NCBI RefSeq assembly: GCF_900019265.1
Contig: NZ_CYGX02000080.1
Span: 1 to 54,821 of the forward strand
Source of the DNA: Paraburkholderia ribeironis
GTDB lineage: Bacteria > Pseudomonadota > Gammaproteobacteria > Burkholderiales > Burkholderiaceae
DNA length: 54,821 nt
Direction: 5' to 3'
Shown: positions 1 to 7,603 of the stretch, one piece after another
How positions within the stretch are numbered: position 1 is the stretch's first letter
Layout: the number at the start of each line of letters is the position of its first letter
Notes under the pieces: generated by a model
Told to the model about the DNA's origin: nothing
The model's input: only the letters and a program-made list of their open reading frames with translations
Databases searched by the model: none
Made by a program: the position numbers and the translations under genes

Positions 1-18
1 AATGAACGCCCCGTCGCG

Positions 19-1521
19 ATGGGTCGCATGAACTCCTCGACACCCCCTCTCTCGCCCATGCTCGGCCGCGTCCTCGCCACCGTCAGCGTCGGCTTCGTCG
101 TCACGCAGCTGGACGTGACCATCGTCAATATCGCGTTGCCGAGAATCGGCGCGGACCTGCAAACCAACGTCGCGGGCCTGCAATGGGTCGTCGATGCATA
201 CACGCTCGCGTTCGCGGTGCTGATGCTGTCGGCGGGCGCGCTGGGCGACCGCTTCGGCGCGCGGCGCATGTACGCGGCCGGCATCGTGCTGTTCGCGCTG
301 GCGTCGCTCGCCTGCGGCCTCGCACTCGATGCCGCCATGCTGGTCGGCGCACGCGCGCTGCAAGGCGTGGGCGCCGCCGCGATGCTGCCGAACTCGCTCG
401 CGCTGCTCAACCAGTCATACGGGCACGATCCCAAACTGCGAGCGCGCGCAGTCGGCTTGTGGACCGCCTCAGGCGCGATATCGATCGCGACGGGACCGAT
501 CGTCGGTGGCCTGCTGATTGCGGCATTCGGCTGGCGCAGCATCTTTCTCGTCAATCTGCCGATTTGCGCGGCCGGTCTGCTCGCGACGTTGCTGTGGGTG
601 CCCCGGCCCGCTGCCGCACAGTGCAATGCGCCAACCTCCGTTGCCAACGTCGCCAGCAACACCGGCGCAACCCCGCGCGGCATCGATCTGGCCGGCCAAT
701 GTCTGGCGATCGTCGCGCTCACCGCGTTCGTCGCCGCTGTGATCGAATGGCGCCCGCTTGGGCTGGGTCACCCGCTCGTGGCCGGCGGCCTCATGCTGGC
801 CGTGCTTGCGGCGAGCGCGTTCATCACCGTGGAAGCGCGCGTCGCGTCGCCGATGCTGCCGCTCGCGCTGTTCAGCAAGCGCACCTTCAGCGCCGCGGTG
901 CTGTTCGGCATCTGTGTGAATCTGACGTACTACGGCATGGTGTTCGTGCTGAGTCTTTATTTGCAGCGCGTGCGCGGCTATACGCCGTTGCAGGCGGGAC
1001 TCGCGTTCCTGCCGTTGACGGGCGGCTTCCTGCTGTCGAATGTAGCGAGCGGCTGGGTGGTCGGCCGCTTCGGCGTGCGGGTGCCGATGATCGTGGGCGC
1101 GATCACCGCCGGGCTCGGCTACGCCCTGCTGCATTGGGTCGACGCGAGCACGCCGCTGATCGGCCTGCTGCTGCCGTTCCTGCTGATCCCGTCGGGCATG
1201 GGCCTTGCCGTCCCGGCGATGACCACCGCCGTGCTCGCGTCGACCGAAGCGAAACGCGCCGGCACGGCGTCGGCGGTGCTGAACACGGCGCGGCAAGCGG
1301 GCGGCGCGGTGGGCGTGGCCGCCTTCGGCGCGCTGGCGAGCGGCGCGGCGGCCACGCAGATCGTCGCCGGGATGCAGGCCGCGACCGCGATCTCGGTGGG
1401 TTTGCTGAGCGTGGGAGGCGTGGTGGCCTGCTTCGTCCATCCGAAGCCGCACGCATCAGCGCCGGTCCAGCGCAAGCGTGCCCACGAGCCGAACCCGGCG
1501 CGAATCGGTGAGTCACGCTGA
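19..1521 (+). CDS. MFS drug exporter, DHA2 (EmrB/QacA, 14-TM) family
   Basis: Proton-coupled efflux permease of the inner membrane. The 500-residue protein has the length of the 14-helix DHA2 family. It opens TM1 with the motif LDVTIVNIALP (about residues 31-41) and has the loop 2-3 motif GALGDRFGARR (about residues 73-83). The helix-4 antiporter-type stretch is ARALQGVGAAAMLPNSLALL, and a long hydrophobic array follows to about residue 475. The C-terminal tail is short and charged. ATG codons at 19, 28 and 58 are all possible starts; no clear ribosome binding site can be judged because the window begins 18 bases upstream. There is no membrane-fusion partner next to it, so it is either a lone exporter or its partner lies outside the window. 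The substrate cannot be read from the sequence. The family call is firm; the start is uncertain. Confidence 0.9.
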   Translation: MGRMNSSTPPLSPMLGRVLATVSVGFVVTQLDVTIVNIALPRIGADLQTNVAGLQWVVDAYTLAFAVLMLSAGALGDRFGARRMYAAGIVLFALASLACGLALDAAMLVGARALQGVGAAAMLPNSLALLNQSYGHDPKLRARAVGLWTASGAISIATGPIVGGLLIAAFGWRSIFLVNLPICAAGLLATLLWVPRPAAAQCNAPTSVANVASNTGATPRGIDLAGQCLAIVALTAFVAAVIEWRPLGLGHPLVAGGLMLAVLAASAFITVEARVASPMLPLALFSKRTFSAAVLFGICVNLTYYGMVFVLSLYLQRVRGYTPLQAGLAFLPLTGGFLLSNVASGWVVGRFGVRVPMIVGAITAGLGYALLHWVDASTPLIGLLLPFLLIPSGMGLAVPAMTTAVLASTEAKRAGTASAVLNTARQAGGAVGVAAFGALASGAAATQIVAGMQAATAISVGLLSVGGVVACFVHPKPHASAPVQRKRAHEPNPARIGESR

Positions 1522-1567
1522 AGGCTTGGCCTCGCTGCCCGGTTCTATTCCGTCAGTACAAAAGACA

Positions 1568-1597
1568 ACCCCCGCGATGCTTGCGCACCGCGGGGGT
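1568..1597. terminator. Hairpin between convergent genes
   Basis: Arms ACCCCCGCG (1568-1576) and CGCGGGGGT (1589-1597) pair perfectly around a 12-base loop. The flank in the minus direction is T-rich (TGTCTTTTGT), so the hairpin best terminates the leftward gene ending at 1722. It may also serve the rightward MFS gene ending at 1521. Confidence 0.6.
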
Positions 1598-1721
1598 GTC
1601 GGATGAATAACGCGGCGCAGGCAAACGCCGCATGACATGGCCGTATGACATGGCCGCACAATATGGCCGCATGAAGCGACCGAACAACGCGGCCGTACAA
1701 CGCGCGCTGGCGCAATGCCGC

Positions 1722-2000
1722 TTACAGCGACGCCTCCTGAATCGTGCCCGTATCGATCGCGCGTTCGATCAGCCCTTCGCTCTGCGCCTTCGCGATCGCG
1801 TCGGCGATCAATTTGTCCGGCTCCTCGATTTCGGCCTTCAGCGCACCGATGAATCCGGACGCATCCAGGATCACCAACGTTTTCGCCGAATCGGCGAGGC
1901 TGATGATCACCCGATGCGGCGGCGTCGCCCCTTCGCCCAGACTTGCGCACAACTGCGTGACTTGGCCACCAATGATCTGCTCGAAACTCTGAATCATCAT
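1722..2000 (-). CDS. Small conserved-looking hypothetical protein (92 aa)
   Basis: I do not recognise a family. The protein is acidic and soluble with no signal peptide or membrane segment. Its middle (VIISLADSAKTLVILDASGFIGALKAEIEE) alternates hydrophobic and polar residues like a small alpha/beta domain. The coding call rests on a good ribosome binding site, AAGGGAG, about six bases before the tandem ATG-ATG at 2000/1997. A hairpin downstream also looks like its terminator. The gene lies in the same orientation as the DoxX gene, 62 bases downstream of it, so the two could be co-transcribed. No function is proposed. Confidence 0.6.
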   Translation of the reverse strand: MMIQSFEQIIGGQVTQLCASLGEGATPPHRVIISLADSAKTLVILDASGFIGALKAEIEEPDKLIADAIAKAQSEGLIERAIDTGTIQEASL

Positions 2001-2062
2001 GTGCTCCCTTGACTACAGCCAGGATCGGAAGCGGCCCTGCACCTGCCAACCCGCTCGCGGCA

Positions 2063-2494
2063 TCAGGGACGCAAGCCGCCGCGCGGCACGCGCGCACCGT
2101 CGACGCTCAGACGGCCCGCACCGGTCACGAACAGCAGCAGGAAACCACCCGCGATGCCGATGTTCTTCCAGAAATGGATCACCATGTCGCGCTGCAACGC
2201 GGGATCGACGATATTCCAGAAGTCGTGGCCCAGCACCGCCGTGGCCACCGTGTACGCGGCCATGAAAAGCGCGAGCGGGCGAACCTTGAAGCCGATTACC
2301 AGCAACAGACCGCCGAGCACTTCGACCGCGGTTGCAATCGGCGCGGCGATCTGCACGAACGGCACGCCCTTCGAATGCAGATACCCGACAAAGCCGGCAT
2401 AGCCCAGCAGCTTCATCACACCGCTCCACAAAAACAGCACAGCGAGGGCAATACGTGCAAGGAAAATAATGCCGGAATCGACGGGACGCGTCAT
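2063..2494 (-). CDS. DoxX family inner-membrane protein
   Basis: A 143-residue, four-helix membrane protein of the DoxX/SURF4 family. Members are often linked to redox stress or thiol/sulfur metabolism, but most have no known activity. Visible family features are the N-terminal helix with LARIALAVLFLWSGVMKL, the GVPFVQIAAPIATAVEVLGGLLLVIGF helix pair, the loop with the HDFWN signature, and a last helix with HFWKNIGIAGGFLLLF. The start at 2494 is set by AGGAGG seven bases upstream. The frame stays open for 396 bases further upstream, but that stretch is arginine-rich and is probably not translated. No promoter was identified in 2495-2715. Confidence 0.85.
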   Translation of the reverse strand: MTRPVDSGIIFLARIALAVLFLWSGVMKLLGYAGFVGYLHSKGVPFVQIAAPIATAVEVLGGLLLVIGFKVRPLALFMAAYTVATAVLGHDFWNIVDPALQRDMVIHFWKNIGIAGGFLLLFVTGAGRLSVDGARVPRGGLRP

Positions 2495-2715
2495 GGGGGC
2501 CTCCTGAAATTGAATATGCAGCAGACCCGGCCGGGCGTGCGCAGTTCCCACTTTGCATCTGAGAATATGTGCAATGGCGGCCTTTTCCAAGTTTGGGCTG
2601 CGCGGCGCGGCTGGGAGGCCCGGCTGCGGAAAGGAACAACGGTGTCCCGGCGCTTCACGCGCGCCGGTATCGCCAGCGCGCGTGAGCGTGCTTGCGCGCG
2701 GACGTTGCCACGCGG

Positions 2716-3123
2716 CTAGCCTCGCGGGTAAGTGGCGACTTCGATCAGATTGCCGTCGGGATCGCGGCAATACACCGAGGTCATCTTGCCGCGCGCACCG
2801 TCGCGCTCCACCGGACCAGCCTCGATCTCGACACCCTGGGCAAGCCAATGCGCCTTGACCTCGGCCGGGCTCGCGGTGGTGACGAAGCATAGATCGGCAC
2901 TGCCGGGTACCGGCTCGCGTCCGGTGAACCAGGCGAGCGTGTCGGCCGCCGCCGGACGCAGGTTGATTTTCTGATTGCCATAGGTCATCGCGATCCGCGT
3001 ACCGGTGCGCGACGCGAACTCGGTGCGCTGCATACCGAGCATGCGCGCGTACCAGGCCGCGCTGGCTTCGACGTCCGCGACGTTCAGAACGAGATGATCG
3101 AGACTGTCTATCGAGAAGCTCAT
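2716..3123 (-). CDS. VOC (glyoxalase/bleomycin-resistance) family protein
   Basis: A 135-residue single-domain vicinal oxygen chelate protein. It has the two beta-alpha-beta-beta-beta modules of the family: the first starts LDHLVLNVADVEASAAWYARMLG and the second LCFVTTASPAEVKAHW. The closing strand is VYCRDPDGNLIEVATYP, whose Glu is the usual metal ligand. His in LDHLVL is the other expected ligand. The sequence resembles small VOC proteins loosely annotated as virulence proteins in enterobacteria, but no substrate is implied. I chose ATG at 3123. The frame extends to a TTG at 3186 through an imperfect 16-base direct repeat, which is unlikely to be coding. Confidence 0.85.
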   Translation of the reverse strand: MSFSIDSLDHLVLNVADVEASAAWYARMLGMQRTEFASRTGTRIAMTYGNQKINLRPAAADTLAWFTGREPVPGSADLCFVTTASPAEVKAHWLAQGVEIEAGPVERDGARGKMTSVYCRDPDGNLIEVATYPRG

Positions 3124-3292
3124 GGGTGTGGTCACCGTGATGAGTTGCGCCGTGATGAGTTGCGCCGCGCCAATGTTGAATCGCAATCAGCGCCGCGCCG
3201 CTGGCAGATGAAAAATCAACGCACGCGACACTCGCGTTCGCCGATGTATCGCGCGGATTTCAGCTTGCCGGCTCGCATGGTGCGATGCGAAG

Positions 3293-3757
3293 TCACGACC
3301 GCGGCGCATCCGGCGCGAGCAGCACGCCTTTGGTGAACACAAAGCAACCATAGCCCCGCTCTTCGCCGGTCGCGATCACACAGTACGCTTTGCGTGCCCG
3401 CTCATAAAAAGCGAAGCGTTCGACCGATGCAAACGGCACCTCGCGTCCTTCGGCTGCATTGACCTCGGCCTGTGCCTCGCGCTGCACCGCCGGAATCGTG
3501 TCCGGTTCGCCCACCACCTGCATGCGCGACGCGGGTCGTTCGATGAAGGTGTCCAGCGGCATCACCGACAACACCGCGCGAATCGCACGCGGCGAGCTCA
3601 CGCCGTCAAGATGAAGCAGCTTGCCGAGCACGGTCTGACGTGCAACCGAATCGGCCGGGAAGTTGGCGTCGCAAATGACGAGTTCGTCGCCATGGCCCAT
3701 CGAGCGCAGCGCATGCAGTATGTCGGCGTTCAGCAGCGGGTCCAGATTCTTCAGCAC
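3293..3757 (-). CDS. fucU: L-fucose mutarotase / RbsD-FucU family
   Basis: Cytoplasmic sugar mutarotase of the RbsD/FucU fold (154 aa, normal length). It interconverts alpha and beta anomers of a sugar such as L-fucose. The family signature is clear: LNADILHALRSMGHGDELVICDANFPADS near the N-terminus, with the catalytic His and the DANFP motif. VERFAFYERARKAYCVIATGEERGYGCFVFTKGV lies near the C-terminus, with the conserved Tyr and sugar-binding residues. The start is GTG at 3757, preceded by AAGGAGACACC. The frame continues open upstream into a putative membrane ORF (see 3758-4309). No fucose transporter or dehydrogenase gene is in the window, so its pathway partner is unknown. Confidence 0.88.
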   Translation of the reverse strand: MLKNLDPLLNADILHALRSMGHGDELVICDANFPADSVARQTVLGKLLHLDGVSSPRAIRAVLSVMPLDTFIERPASRMQVVGEPDTIPAVQREAQAEVNAAEGREVPFASVERFAFYERARKAYCVIATGEERGYGCFVFTKGVLLAPDAPRS

Positions 3758-4309
3758 GGTGTCTCCTTGTTGTCCGATTGATTCCGATCGACGGTTCGCC
3801 GTCTGGGTTCGGGTCGCGCAAAGCGATCGGATTCGCGACCGGCTCACGCGCGCAGTTGGACACGACCGAACGACTGACGCTCGACGGCGGCGATGCTGCG
3901 TACCGAATCGCAATGCGGAATCGCAATGCGACGATCGATTGTAGCAAGCAACGTTGCGAGCCTCCGCGCAACGCGGCAGCCGGTCGTGAGGCGCGGCGGC
4001 CGTGCCGTCGACTGGCCGGCTGCCGCGCTGCTTCGGCACGCAGGCGTCTGCGGCGGCACGCGGCGCGGCCGTGGCGCCGCACTGCCACCGCAGCCAGCCA
4101 ACCAATGCGAGCAGCACGAGTCCCGCGCCACCCAACACCGGCTCGCGCCAGCCCAGCAAGGCGATGAACATGAACGCCCGCGCGCCGGCGAGCAGTGCGA
4201 AGCCAGCGATCGCGCTGGACAACGCATCGACGGCGGTCGACAGACGCGCAAGTGCTAGCGCGCGCTGGACCGGGCGTTGGATCTGCATAGGCGTGGCGGG
4301 CTCGTGCAT
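3758..4309 (-). CDS. Putative small membrane protein, frame open into fucU
   Basis: An ATG at 4309 has a plausible GGAGA ribosome binding site. It begins a stretch with two or three hydrophobic segments (about residues 25-52 and 56-72), with blocks such as AIAGFALLAGARAFMFIALLGW and LGGAGLVLLALVGW. After about residue 80 the translation turns into Arg/Ser/Cys-rich, low-complexity sequence. It then runs without a stop straight into the fucU frame and ends only at 3293. The alternatives are a small two-TM protein whose stop was lost by mutation or a frameshift, or a genuine membrane-FucU fusion. Only the first 80 or so residues look like selected protein. The end coordinate given is simply the base before the fucU start. 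Confidence 0.4.
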
Positions 4310-4352
4310 CGTTGTCTCCGTTCTGCGTTCTGCCGTCAGGCGATCACACTGG

Positions 4353-4721
4353 TCAGGCGCTGGCAGGCGCCTCGTCGAGGAAGCCGGTGACCGCCTGCAG
4401 GCGGCCGTGCGCATCCACCACGCCGAAATCGGATCCTTTGACGATCGCGTCGCCCGCGGGCGTGATCAGCTCCCAGGAAAAACGCAGCCGGTTCGCAAAG
4501 CCGTCGACCTGCGTCGTGCGGCGAAAGAGGTGCTGCGGGAAACGTTCGTGCACCGCGCGGATTATCGCGTCGATGCCATCGTGGCCCGCGCCGGCGAGCA
4601 GCGGATCGCGATAGTCGGCGTCGGCGGTCCATGTCGCGGCGATCAACTCGCGACGGCGCGCGCCATCGGTTTCGTTCCACGCGTCGAAATAACGGTCGAT
4701 CAGATCGGTATGCGCGTTCAT
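4353..4721 (-). CDS. SnoaL-like / NTF2 fold protein
   Basis: A 122-residue cone-shaped alpha+beta barrel protein of the SnoaL-like polyketide cyclase / nuclear transport factor 2 superfamily. The helix-rich start (DLIDRYFDAWNETDGARRRELIAATWTADADYRDPL) matches the family. So does the strand pattern RLRFSWELITPAGDAIVKGSDFGVVDAHGRLQAVTGFLD. Members bind small hydrophobic ligands, act as isomerases or cyclases, or are simply binding proteins; nothing here fixes the ligand. The start at 4721 is supported by AAGGAGT. A 21-bp dyad about 100 bases upstream matches one in front of the MmyB-type regulator at 5862. I infer that this gene is a target of that regulator. Confidence 0.8.
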   Translation of the reverse strand: MNAHTDLIDRYFDAWNETDGARRRELIAATWTADADYRDPLLAGAGHDGIDAIIRAVHERFPQHLFRRTTQVDGFANRLRFSWELITPAGDAIVKGSDFGVVDAHGRLQAVTGFLDEAPASA

Positions 4722-4820
4722 CTCAGGACTCCTTGATTGGCATGACTGAGCGCTACGCTCGGCAAACACGTTGTATGCGGCGGGCTCGGAATGAAGATTG
4801 ACGGTTCAGTCGCGTTGAGT

Positions 4821-4841
4821 CGATTACGTGACAGGTAATCG
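4821..4841 (-). promoter_or_regulatory. 21-bp dyad upstream of the SnoaL-like gene
   Basis: Perfect 7-base arms (CGATTAC and GTAATCG) flank a 7-base spacer. Read toward the SnoaL-like gene, the site is the same as the dyad at 5809-5829 at 18 of 21 positions, spacer included. The three changes include a compensated pair in the arms. It lies inside the 358-base gap 4722-5079, which otherwise holds no gene that I can support. It is probably an operator for the MmyB-type regulator. Confidence 0.55.
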
Positions 4842-5026
4842 TTCGGCTGCCTCGACACACATGGCGTCGATGAGCGCGCTGGATTAGCCATCTGGCCGAA
4901 TCGTCAGAAGCAGCGCCGGCCGCTAATCTCATGCGCACGAATGGGAGCTGCGCAGCACCACGCGCAGCATGCGACGCAATGAACGGGGTGCGGCTGCGAG
5001 CCGCTTTATTGATATGACTTTGACAC

Positions 5027-5055
5027 TTGCAGAAACGTATCTACGTGGATACAAT
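5027..5055 (+). promoter_or_regulatory. Possible sigma-70 promoter of the toxin-antitoxin pair
   Basis: TTGCAG at 5027-5032 and TACAAT at 5050-5055 are 17 bases apart. A transcript would start near 5062. That places the upstream ATG codons (4969, 5014) outside the mRNA and favours the GTG start at 5080. The -35 is weak. Confidence 0.4.
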
Positions 5056-5079
5056 CATCAGCAGATCGGAACACCGCCC

Positions 5080-5385
5080 GTGTACACGGTCAACCGCACC
5101 GAGTTGTTCGACACCTGGCTTGCGGAACTCGCGGACTTGCGCGCGAGGGCGAAAATCCTCGTGCGAATCCGGCGTGCGGAACGCGGGCATTTCGGCGACA
5201 TAAAGCGGCTGGAAGACGGCGTGTCCGAGATGCGCATAGATTGTGGCCCGGGCTATCGGGTCTACCTGGCGCGCGAAGGGCGCTTGATGTATCTGCTGCT
5301 CTGCGGTGGCAACAAATCCACGCAGCGGGCCGACATCGAGCATGCCAAAACAATGTGGGCAGCAATCAGAAAGGAATTGTCATGA
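5080..5385 (+). CDS. RelE/ParE-superfamily toxin, HigB-like addiction module killer
   Basis: Toxin half of a type II toxin-antitoxin pair, of the compact RelE-fold group often named 'addiction module killer protein'. Members cut mRNA on or off the ribosome. The 101-residue product carries the group signatures ELFDTWLAELADLRARAKILVRIRRAERGHFGD, GVSEMRIDCGPGYRVYL and YLLLCGGNKSTQRADIEHAK. The basic patch and the C-terminal Gly-rich loop are the usual active-site elements. I chose GTG at 5080 because it gives the usual family length and lies downstream of a promoter-like sequence. The ATG at 4969 would add 37 residues of no family similarity. Its stop overlaps the antitoxin ATG by four bases (ATGA). 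The toxin-first order is typical of this group. Confidence 0.85.
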   Translation: MYTVNRTELFDTWLAELADLRARAKILVRIRRAERGHFGDIKRLEDGVSEMRIDCGPGYRVYLAREGRLMYLLLCGGNKSTQRADIEHAKTMWAAIRKELS

Positions 5386-5684
5386 GCAAGATCAAAACGG
5401 CACGGTTCGATGCATCGCACTACCTCGACAGCGAGGAAATGATCGCTGAATACCTGAACGCCGCGCTCGAAGAAGGCGACGCCGACCTCCTTCTCGCCGC
5501 GATCGCCGACATCGCAAAAGCACGCGGCATCGCGAAAGTCGCGGCAGACGCCGGGCTTGGGCGCGAAAGCCTCTATAAAACGCTTGCGCCAGGCTCGAAA
5601 CCGCGCATGGATACGGTGTTCAAACTGCTGCGTGCGCTCGGCGTCAAGCTCAACGCAGTGCCGGAAGGTGTCGCGGCCGCCTGA
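5382..5684 (+). CDS. HigA-like antitoxin with HTH domain
   Basis: A 100-residue DNA-binding antitoxin paired with the toxin upstream. The N-terminal part (ARFDASHYLDSEEMIAEYLNAALEEGDADLLLAAIADIAKARG) is typical of the group. The XRE-type helix-turn-helix follows in IAKVAADAGLGRESLYKTLAPGSKPRMDTVFKLLRALGVKL. Antitoxins of this kind neutralise the toxin by direct binding and repress their own operon. The start at 5382 overlaps the toxin stop and has AAGGAATTGTC upstream, which indicates translational coupling. The product is acidic at its N-terminus, as expected for contact with a basic toxin. Confidence 0.87.
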   Translation: MSKIKTARFDASHYLDSEEMIAEYLNAALEEGDADLLLAAIADIAKARGIAKVAADAGLGRESLYKTLAPGSKPRMDTVFKLLRALGVKLNAVPEGVAAA

Positions 5685-5808
5685 TTCGGCTTGCCTGTTT
5701 CATATCGACTCGCCTGCTTCAGACTGCTTGCCTGTCACCTTATCGGCACGCCGAATGGCTGCGTTGGCTTGAATACTTCCGGGTATTCGTAGAGGTCGGC
5801 GGGGTTTC

Positions 5809-5829
5809 CCATTACCTCTCACGTAATGG
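5809..5829 (+). promoter_or_regulatory. 21-bp dyad in front of the MmyB-type regulator
   Basis: Arms CCATTAC (5809-5815) and GTAATGG (5823-5829) flank CTCTCAC. It nearly matches the dyad at 4821-4841. A TATGAT -10-like hexamer at 5849-5854 would place the -35 inside the dyad, so binding here should repress. A separate dyad, GAATAC-N6-GTATTC, lies at 5771-5788. Confidence 0.55.
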
Positions 5830-5861
5830 ATCGCTCACGCGCTTTGGCTATGATCGGTGGC

Positions 5862-6722
5862 ATGAACACACTCTCTCTCGCGCAAACGGTTCCTTCGCCC
5901 AACCTAGGGGCCAGTCGCACGGTCGGCGATCTGCTACGCGAATGGCGGCAACGGCGGCGAATGAGCCAGTTGCTGCTCGCCACTGAAGCGGAAATTGCAA
6001 CGCGGCATCTAAGCTTCGTCGAATCGGGCCGCGCTCTGCCTAGCCGGGAAATGGTCATGCATCTCGCTGAGCGGCTCGAAGTGCCACTGCGTGCACGCAA
6101 CACGCTGCTGATCGCCGCGGGCTATGCGCCGCTGTTCCGTGAGCGTGCGCTGTCCGACCCGCAACTGGCCGCGGCACGCGAGGCCGTCGATTTGGTGCTC
6201 AAGGGACACGAGCCCTATCCCGCACTCGCGATCGACCGACACTGGACCATCGTCGCGGCGAACAACGCGCTCGCGCCGCTGCTGACCGGTGCCAGTCCCG
6301 AACTGCTGAAGCCACCCGTGAATGCGCTGCGCCTGAGCCTGCATCCGGAAGGCATCGCGGCGTCGATCGTCAACTGGCATGCGTGGCGGGAACATGTGCT
6401 GGCGCGGTTGCAGCGGCAAATCGATGTGAGCGGCGACGACACGTTGAGCGCGCTACGCGACGAACTGGCTGCCTATCCCACGCCGCCGGGCGTCGACGCG
6501 GCTGACCATGACGACACCGCCGCCAATCAGATCGCCGTACCGTTGCGGCTGCGCACGCCGATCGGCGTGCTGTCGTTTTTCAGCACGACCACCGTGTTCG
6601 GCACGCCCGTGGACGTCACGCTGTCGGAACTTGCAATCGAAGCGTTCTTTCCAGCGGATCAGCAGACCGCGGCGGCATTGCGCGAGTTTGCGGAAAACCA
6701 ACGCGCCGAAGCCGAGCGATAG
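5862..6722 (+). CDS. XRE-family regulator with MmyB-like ligand-binding domain
   Basis: A 286-residue transcription regulator. An N-terminal HTH (VGDLLREWRQRRRMSQLLLATEAEIATRHLSFVESGRALPSREMVMHLAERLEVPLRARNTLLIAAGYAP) is joined to a PAS-like MmyB domain. That domain begins PYPALAIDRHWTIVAANNALAPLL and closes with FFSTTTVFGTPVDVTLSELAIEAFFPADQQTAAALREF. Members usually control a neighbouring oxidoreductase or small ligand-binding protein, and fatty-acid-like ligands have been seen in the MmyB fold. ATG at 5862 is preferred. The in-frame ATG at 5826 lies inside the dyad operator, and the promoter-like TATGAT would give a nearly leaderless transcript from 5862. The SnoaL-like gene at 4353-4721 shares the operator. 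The toxin-antitoxin pair sits between the two. Confidence 0.85.
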   Translation: MNTLSLAQTVPSPNLGASRTVGDLLREWRQRRRMSQLLLATEAEIATRHLSFVESGRALPSREMVMHLAERLEVPLRARNTLLIAAGYAPLFRERALSDPQLAAAREAVDLVLKGHEPYPALAIDRHWTIVAANNALAPLLTGASPELLKPPVNALRLSLHPEGIAASIVNWHAWREHVLARLQRQIDVSGDDTLSALRDELAAYPTPPGVDAADHDDTAANQIAVPLRLRTPIGVLSFFSTTTVFGTPVDVTLSELAIEAFFPADQQTAAALREFAENQRAEAER

Positions 6723-6787
6723 TTTCTTCCGCGGACATTGCCAGATACTGAGACACTGCTCTGGTTCGGCATCGAATGCTTGACTCC

Positions 6788-6823
6788 GTTGCGTCTGTTG
6801 CGTCTGTTGCGTCTGTTGCGTCT
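6788..6823 (+). repeat. 9-base tandem repeat, four perfect copies
   Basis: GTTGCGTCT is repeated four times head to tail, followed by two decayed copies (GTTATGTCC, GTTACCTCG) up to 6841. It lies 54 bases before the GNAT start, so copy number could change leader length or spacing. Confidence 0.9.
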
Positions 6824-6876
6824 GTTATGTCCGTTACCTCGCCCCCTCATTTGCGCCAACCACTTCGTACAAAGAA

Positions 6877-7413
6877 ATGCCCTCCACCGATAACGCCATA
6901 CTCGTACGTCAACTCGGTCCGGCTGACCGCGATGCCTATTTCCAGCTTCGCCTGCGCGGTCTGAACGAGCATCCGGAAGCGTTCGGCCAGAGTTACGAGG
7001 AAGCACTCGCCAAAGGCGCGGCGCAACACGATGTAATGCTGCAGAGCTCGCAAGCAGCCGACGGCGATTTTTTGCTCGGCGCGTATGCATCGGCCGACGC
7101 ACCGCTGATCGGCGTGGTTGGGCTAGCACGCAACCAGCGCGACAGGGAGCGGCACAAGGCAACCGTGTTCGGCATGTATGTCGCGCAGGAAGTCGTCGGC
7201 CGGGGCGTCGGCCGTGCGCTGCTCAACGAATTGCTGGCGCGTGCGGCGCGAATCGAAGGTTTGCTGCAACTCCAGTTGATGGTCGACAGCCACAATCAGC
7301 CGGCGCGCAAACTGTATGAGTCGCTGGGTTTTCGCCGATATGGCTGCGAAGTCGGCGGGTTGAATGTTGGCGGCGTGCTCCATGACACGGATCTGATGGC
7401 GCGGTTCATGTAA
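6877..7413 (+). CDS. GNAT family N-acetyltransferase
   Basis: A 178-residue acetyl-CoA-dependent N-acetyltransferase. The acetyl-CoA loop is KATVFGMYVAQEVVGRGVGRALLNELLARA, with the Q/RxxGxG/A-type V-V-G-R-G-V-G. The later stretch LQLQLMVDSHNQPARKLYESLGFRRYGCE has the conserved Asn and the C-terminal Tyr region. The N-terminus (ILVRQLGPADRDAYFQLRLRGLNEHPEAFGQSYEEAL) is typical of ribosomal-protein or amine acetyltransferase-like members. The substrate cannot be predicted. The ATG at 6877 has no strong ribosome binding site. A 9-base tandem repeat lies in the leader. Confidence 0.88.
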   Translation: MPSTDNAILVRQLGPADRDAYFQLRLRGLNEHPEAFGQSYEEALAKGAAQHDVMLQSSQAADGDFLLGAYASADAPLIGVVGLARNQRDRERHKATVFGMYVAQEVVGRGVGRALLNELLARAARIEGLLQLQLMVDSHNQPARKLYESLGFRRYGCEVGGLNVGGVLHDTDLMARFM

Positions 7414-7603
7414 AGGACGTCGCTGCCGGGCGCGCCGCCAACCCACACATCTTCTCGCCCCCCGCTTCGCGCGCCCAATCCGGCCCACCCTCCCCAAACC
7501 GCGATCCGTGCTATCGTTTCCGGCCCCCTTTTCCTGCGTCCCAACCCGCTTTCCCGGCCCCCTCCGAGCGCCTGGGATCAGCAGCTTGTCAGTCAACTTA
7601 CCC

